Source: Marthasterias glacialis
Taxonomy: Eukaryota; Echinodermata; Asteroidea; Forcipulatida; Asteriidae
Direction: 5' to 3'
Assembly (NCBI GenBank): GCA_911728455.2
Contig: OU452223.1
Location: 15,984,802 to 16,048,801, forward strand
DNA length: 64,000 nt
In this document: piece after piece, positions 59,551-64,000 of the stretch
Position numbering within the stretch: the stretch's first letter is position 1
Layout: every line of letters starts with the position of its first letter
Notes under the pieces: generated by a model
Databases searched by the model: none
The model's input: the letters and a program-made list of their open reading frames with translations, nothing else
Told to the model about the DNA's origin: nothing
Position numbers and translations under genes: made by a program

Positions 59551-60484
59551 TGCGTGCACTGATGAAAGTGCCCCCTCTATCGATGAGGTATAGCTTATCA
59601 ATGCATACATCAAATACAAGATACATGTATCTTGAAAACAAGATTAAATTGTATTCAATGCGCGATTGTGTCATTGGTCGTTCATTGGCTGACACAAACG
59701 AGCCGCCCATATCTTTGTGACGTTTATTAGTCATGGGCCAATCAGCACGTACTTAATTATACAACTGGTACATAATTACTTCCGGGGGAGCCTTCGCGAT
59801 AAAGAGAACCCGGAGCTATATTCGATCCTTCTGGAGAATCTTGGTGAAGGCCCAACGTTTGATGTGAAGGTTGATTTCAATCAATCCAGATTTGTTTGTG
59901 ATGGAATTAGAATTTGTTCGACTAAGCCAGTAAATAATGCGATGATTTAAAGGCACTGAAGAAACACCGGGGCTCTAGGCAACAGTTTATTTGCCGTTAG
60001 GGATCATTGTTATGAATCATTTGTTATTATTTTAGTACTATTGTTTATCATTTCCTTAATTTACACAGAAAAAAGAAGAAGAAGCAAACTGCGTGGTTCA
60101 GCAATTAAAATCAACATAAACGACATAAAAAAGCTAGCAAAAATACAAGAAATGTTATGTGATTCAGATGTAAGAAATTCAACTTAAAAATAAACGTTTA
60201 AAAAGTATAAAATATAGTAATGGACACCTTAAAATTATGCGATTAGCAAAGAATGAATGAATTTTATTTATGTCTTTTCTCGCAAAGGACTCGCCAGATA
60301 TCCTGTTAAATCTTAAAAAAATCGTCACACAGGGCCGTAGTCACTGAAAATCACCAGCAACTCCATCAACACTGTAGTGATATTCTAATACAACCTATAT
60401 CAGTCAGACACGTCACAAACTGCATTTCTAAATGACACCCTAAGGCCGGAGTAGGCCTAGTACAGTTAATGGGTGTTTGTGTTT
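59551..60484. other. Intergenic stretch, nothing recognised
   Basis: A 77-codon frame (59717-59950) has no recognisable domain. Otherwise AT-rich sequence. Confidence 0.45.
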
Positions 60485-60700
60485 GTCAAGATTAACACAT
60501 TTCCTCTCCTTATCGATTCTTCACCAAGACTAACTGCCCTTCTTTATTCGTATATTGGGTGGGCATAATTTGTGACACCGTTCCGCAACACTAATTCAAT
60601 TTGTGTTTTTTAAACACATTTCCTCAACGAATCGATTCTTCACCAAGACTCACTGGCCCTGTTTGGCGTCCAACACCATTCTGCAACACCACTTGGTTAC
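60485..60700 (+). repeat. Tandem duplication, about 120-bp period
   Basis: ATCGATTCTTCACCAAGACT and the surrounding AACACATTTCCTC and GCAACAC words occur twice (60493-60598 and 60612-60690), with about 15-20% differences by eye. Confidence 0.65.
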
Positions 60701-60984
60701 AATAATTTGGTAGCCCGTTACCATGGTGACCGTTCTTGGCGCGCGCTTCGACTGAGTTGACCGCTCGCCTCACTTCCCGCGCTTAAAGCAAAATGGTTGC
60801 GCAGGCTCAACAATTCTACAACCTGGGTTAAATTTCACGAAGCCGGTATAAGCAGACGGGTTCCTGCTCGCGGAGCGCCCATTAGCAGAATTTATGTTTA
60901 ATAAACACCGCTCTAACCGTAAGCATACCAAAAAAGACACGCTAACTTGTTTCTGTATTAACCAGATAAGTGACGCAACAATGC

Positions 60985-61500
60985 AAATCCCCTGTGAACA
61001 CGCCTGCGCGCTGTCAAATCTGTTCGATCGTTTATGAAATACACTTTCGGTCACGCATGATTTTTATGCTATGTTTAACACAAAAAGTGGCTTACATGGT
61101 AAACAGTTTTATGACATTGGGCCCTGCTCTCACGCAATCAAACCAACATGGGTGCCGTTCATGGATCCTGTAAACAGGTGTTTTTTGTTGCGTATACGGA
61201 GCGTTCCATAACACTTATTTTACTTCATTACCACTGTTATCATAATCAACGCAACAGGCACTCTAACGTGCCAGCAGTTCAAGCAGACAGTTGCAATATC
61301 TTCATTGTGAACGCACACATTTGCTGTCAAATCGTCGTACGTTTATGAACTACCTTTGCTTGCGCACACACAAATATGTTCTGCTAATAAAACTATAAAA
61401 ACACAAGAATTTGCTCTATCGGTAAATACCTTCATGACAGTGGGCCCTGGAGAAAGGCATCTTCAACGGAACGGGTGTTATGTTGTTGATACCGTCTCGT
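60985..61500 (+). repeat. Diverged tandem duplication, about 310-bp period
   Basis: Paired landmarks: GCTGTCAAATCTGTTCGATC (61010) with GCTGTCAAATCGTCGTACG (61322), and ATGACATTGGGCCCTG with ATGACAGTGGGCCCTG. Old and decayed. Confidence 0.5.
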
Positions 61501-61785
61501 CTGTACTGCGTTTACCCAGGGAATAATGTACAATACGTTGACAAGGGGATCAACGCGGGAGACGCAAATATTGTCTGAATTGATCCACGTAAGAAAACAA
61601 AAACGCCAAAAAAAACCAAAAAAAAAAACAAGGGAGATTTCCTCACAGACTTGTGACGCCTACAAGGTGTCACCCGCTGCACATTTATGCTCTGTTCTTT
61701 TTGCTCTGTAGTCATTGTTTGGATGCCGTGTTTGAAATGATACACAGGCTACTGCCATACTGCCCGTTTGTTTTATTGTTATTAG

Positions 61786-61900
61786 GTGTTCGGGCACCAC
61801 TCGAAATCCTCTTTGAAATTTCTTTGTTTCTTTTTCGGTGTTCGGGCTCTTTGAAAATGTTCTGTTGTTTTTAGGTGTTCGGGCACATCCCGAACACCCC
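61786..61900 (+). repeat. GGTGTTCGGGC repeats
   Basis: GGTGTTCGGGC occurs three times at about 40-50-base spacing (61787, 61839, 61875), with one inverted partner (CCCGAACACC) near 61890. Confidence 0.55.
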
Positions 61901-61924
61901 TTTGAATTTGTTCTGTTCTGTCGC

Positions 61925-62055
61925 TTAGAGGTCAAAAGGGGCTGTTCATTGGACAATCATGTACGCCTTGTGTACAAACCTGTGAGTTTCCATTGTTTCA
62001 TCATCGTTTTACCTCTAAGATGGCGGCATGATGACGTCAATGCATAAGGTCCACT
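61925..62055. repeat. Dispersed repeat, inverted copy of 15519-15655
   Basis: GAGGTCAAAAGGGG, TTACCTCTAAGATGGCGGCA and TGACGTCAATGCATAA are the reverse complement of the intron copy at 15519-15655. Confidence 0.6.
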
Positions 62056-62248
62056 GAAACTTCCTGCGGCTCTTTTATTTGCTTTTGCGCCCTCTGTTGG
62101 TAAAGTCTTTTATTCGTTTGTGAAAGTCATGGGTAAAAACCACGGCTTTGGCTAGAGCTCCTGCTTGAGGCTCCGTCAGTTATTTTGAAAACGTGCGCTT
62201 TTGGCACAGGGATTCAAACGGGGACGGAGCCCATTAAGCCGGAACCAT

Positions 62249-62414
62249 CACTGCAAAAACTGGGGTGTTAATTTGATTTTTTTGGTATCTATATATGACA
62301 ACACCAACATGGTGTTAATTTTACCAACGATAAAGCAATGGGGATAAACTCCATGTCGGTGTTGTCACATATAAATACCGAGAGAATGAATTTAACACCC
62401 CAGTTTTTGCAGTG
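62249..62414. mobile_element. MITE with CACTGCAAAAACTGGGGTGT ends
   Basis: A 25-bp inverted repeat bounds a 166-bp element; inner GACAACACC and GGTGTTGTC words pair as well. Related to 27445-27686. Confidence 0.85.
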
Positions 62415-62610
62415 TGATTTCGGAAAGGCCCTTGATCTGAAAAATTATATAGTAAAGATAAAAGTACCGAATATTTTTTGATGACGCTTAGTTGACACTG
62501 GAGTGTATCTGGTTGTGTTGTAGACATTCTGTGTATAATCGGTATAATGGATACTGGCGTTTAAAATACGCTGCACATGAGTAACGGCAGTTCAGCCAAC
62601 ATCAACCATG

Positions 62611-62792
62611 AGCCAATTTCATAGAGCTGCTTAGGCAGAAAAATGTTCTACTATAAGTGGAATTTGGGAGGAAACCAGTCACACAACATGTCAATGTGAT
62701 ATGGTATTTTGGCGGGTAACCTTACGTGCAACCAAAATATTGTTTTGTGCTTAGCTACATTTTGTGCTTAAGCAACTCTCTGAAGTGGGGCC
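62611..62792. mobile_element. Decayed relative of the MITE at 15703-15952
   Basis: AGCCAATTTCATAGAGCTGC at the left and GCAACTCTCTGAAGTGGGGCC at the right are degenerate inverted repeats, echoing CCAATTTCATGGCTCTGCTT of the intronic copy. Confidence 0.55.
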
Positions 62793-63757
62793 ATGCTGTA
62801 CCATGTTTGTATTAATTCTTTTCAAAGTTTCCAGACGCAGAATTTCAACCAAAATGTCTATCGCGACAATACCTCAATCGAGGATTCTTTGCGGAAACGT
62901 CATTGGACGTCATAATGAGTTACCTTGATTTACAGTGTTCTCACTCTTTTGCTGGACTTTCCCAAATTCATATTGCCGGTCGTTAAAACATCTCGTTGGG
63001 GGCGATATGAACATCGGTGTCGGATCAGCGTGGGCCTCTGGCTGGTCTGCCATGAGAAGTTACATCGCCAATTATTAACTACTTGGCTCTCGTCATAAAT
63101 TGGTTTGCCTTTCTATGACGTCATAGAGATAACTGTAATATTAAGCATGACGTCATATTGCAATAATATGCACCGGAATTTTATTACTTCTGGAAATAGC
63201 GGGCTTTTGGAGTATGATATTGGGTCAGTTATATTTATAGAAAATTTGTCTTGTGGTGTATTTTGATATGTTTACGACAGTTGAAATAGTTCAGATTCTT
63301 AGGTGTTTGTATTTTTCTGAAAAGTATTTAAAGCTGCAACGCCCGAGTTCGCCAAATTGACGGTAACAAAAATGAGTTATAAAAATAAATGTATAGCTAT
63401 TTTCCTTTAGCCGAGGAATGATAAACACTCCTGTGAGATATTGAACGAATTAATAATAACAATAATAAAATAATAATGGTAATAAAATAAAAGAATATAA
63501 ACGCTCGTTGCAGGTATTTTCGTGGAAAATGTTAACGTAATTTACTTTTTGTGCTATTTGTTTTTTCTTTTTTCTTTCTGTCCTTTTTTCTCGTCTTGAA
63601 GCAGCATCAACGATTTTGTCAAAACTCTTTCGGAGAAAATGCCTGAATTTGTTGTTTTTCGGTGAAACATTAGGTGATGCAACTTTAACGTAATATAGCC
63701 AACGCCCCCACCCCCTGTTTTGTGTTGTATAATCTAGTGTGAATACATATACATAAA
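62793..63757. other. Intergenic stretch, nothing recognised
   Basis: Contains two TGACGTCA sites (about 63117 and 63151) and an (AATAAT)n region at 63450-63495. No gene is supported. Confidence 0.45.
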
Positions 63758-63851
63758 CTTTTTAGAAGTTGTGGTGGTTCTCAAAAGAATCACCGAGGAG
63801 ACTACTCTCATCACCAATTCTTTTCAGAACCACCACAACTTCTAAAAGAGT
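63758..63851. repeat. Hairpin with AGAAGTTGTGGTGGTTCT arms
   Basis: The left arm AGAAGTTGTGGTGGTTCT is exactly mirrored near 63826-63843; the arms extend imperfectly to about 40 bp each. Confidence 0.8.
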
Positions 63852-64000
63852 TACTGTACATGGTTATCCGCAAGCCTCACTAGTTTGTATTTCTACATAC
63901 AAAGTTTCATATCATGTTATAATAACTATAACATCGATGAGCGGCGACAATTTGATCAAGTCTTTAAACCCATTCCCCAGTGTTTTCAGGGCAGCATTTT

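Noticed and set aside
59717-59950. 77-codon open frame as a gene
   Set aside because: No recognised motif and no exon neighbours with matching phase; could be a fragment of something older but cannot be supported.

Overview
This window reads as nuclear DNA of a marine invertebrate deuterostome, most likely an echinoderm. The grounds are short phase-consistent GT-AG introns, tRNA-Leu-derived SINEs, many small snap-back elements, a chromodomain gypsy retrotransposon and an IS3-integrase-like eukaryotic transposon. The taxon is an inference; no marker gene fixes it. Gene density is low: three host genes, with most of the rest made of mobile elements and their remains.

Left part (1-12.3 kb): the 3' end of a large plus-strand gene, with eight exons between 55 and 10108. 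It encodes a Ser-rich, largely disordered protein of about 2000 residues in this window, with a weak ITPRID/KRAP-like (IP3-receptor-interacting) signature. A long 3' UTR holds three poly(A) signals and a 60-bp-arm hairpin. Next (14.4-18.7 kb) is a complete minus-strand, four-exon gene for a 560-residue protein: a DRE-TIM metallolyase-like barrel fused to a C-terminal EF-hand. Its introns carry several MITEs.

Middle part (19-50 kb): a mobile-element field. A tandem array of units of about 1.59 kb, each carrying a tRNA-derived SINE, occupies 27.75-30.26 and 39.92-43.48 kb. It is interrupted by a 9.65-kb block. That block holds a truncated, frameshifted minus-strand gypsy element (one LTR, PPT, pol remnant), which is itself interrupted by a 1338-bp foldback element. 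The block also holds a 4.8-kb IS3EU-like DNA transposon whose ends are inverted arrays of a 21-22-bp unit made of two palindromes (GGCGGCCGCC and TTAATTAA). Around these lie many hairpin MITEs, long palindromes and a 45-bp palindromic minisatellite.

Right part (53.7-58.3 kb): a complete plus-strand, four-exon gene encoding an 818-residue protein. It has an N-terminal THAP zinc finger and a C-terminal ISL2EU/PIF-like transposase domain in which all three expected catalytic acids look replaced. The ORF is otherwise intact, so this is a good candidate for a domesticated transposase. The last 5 kb contain foldback repeats, degenerate tandem duplications and MITEs. The host genes show no evident functional linkage to each other. 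All family calls were made by eye from motifs.
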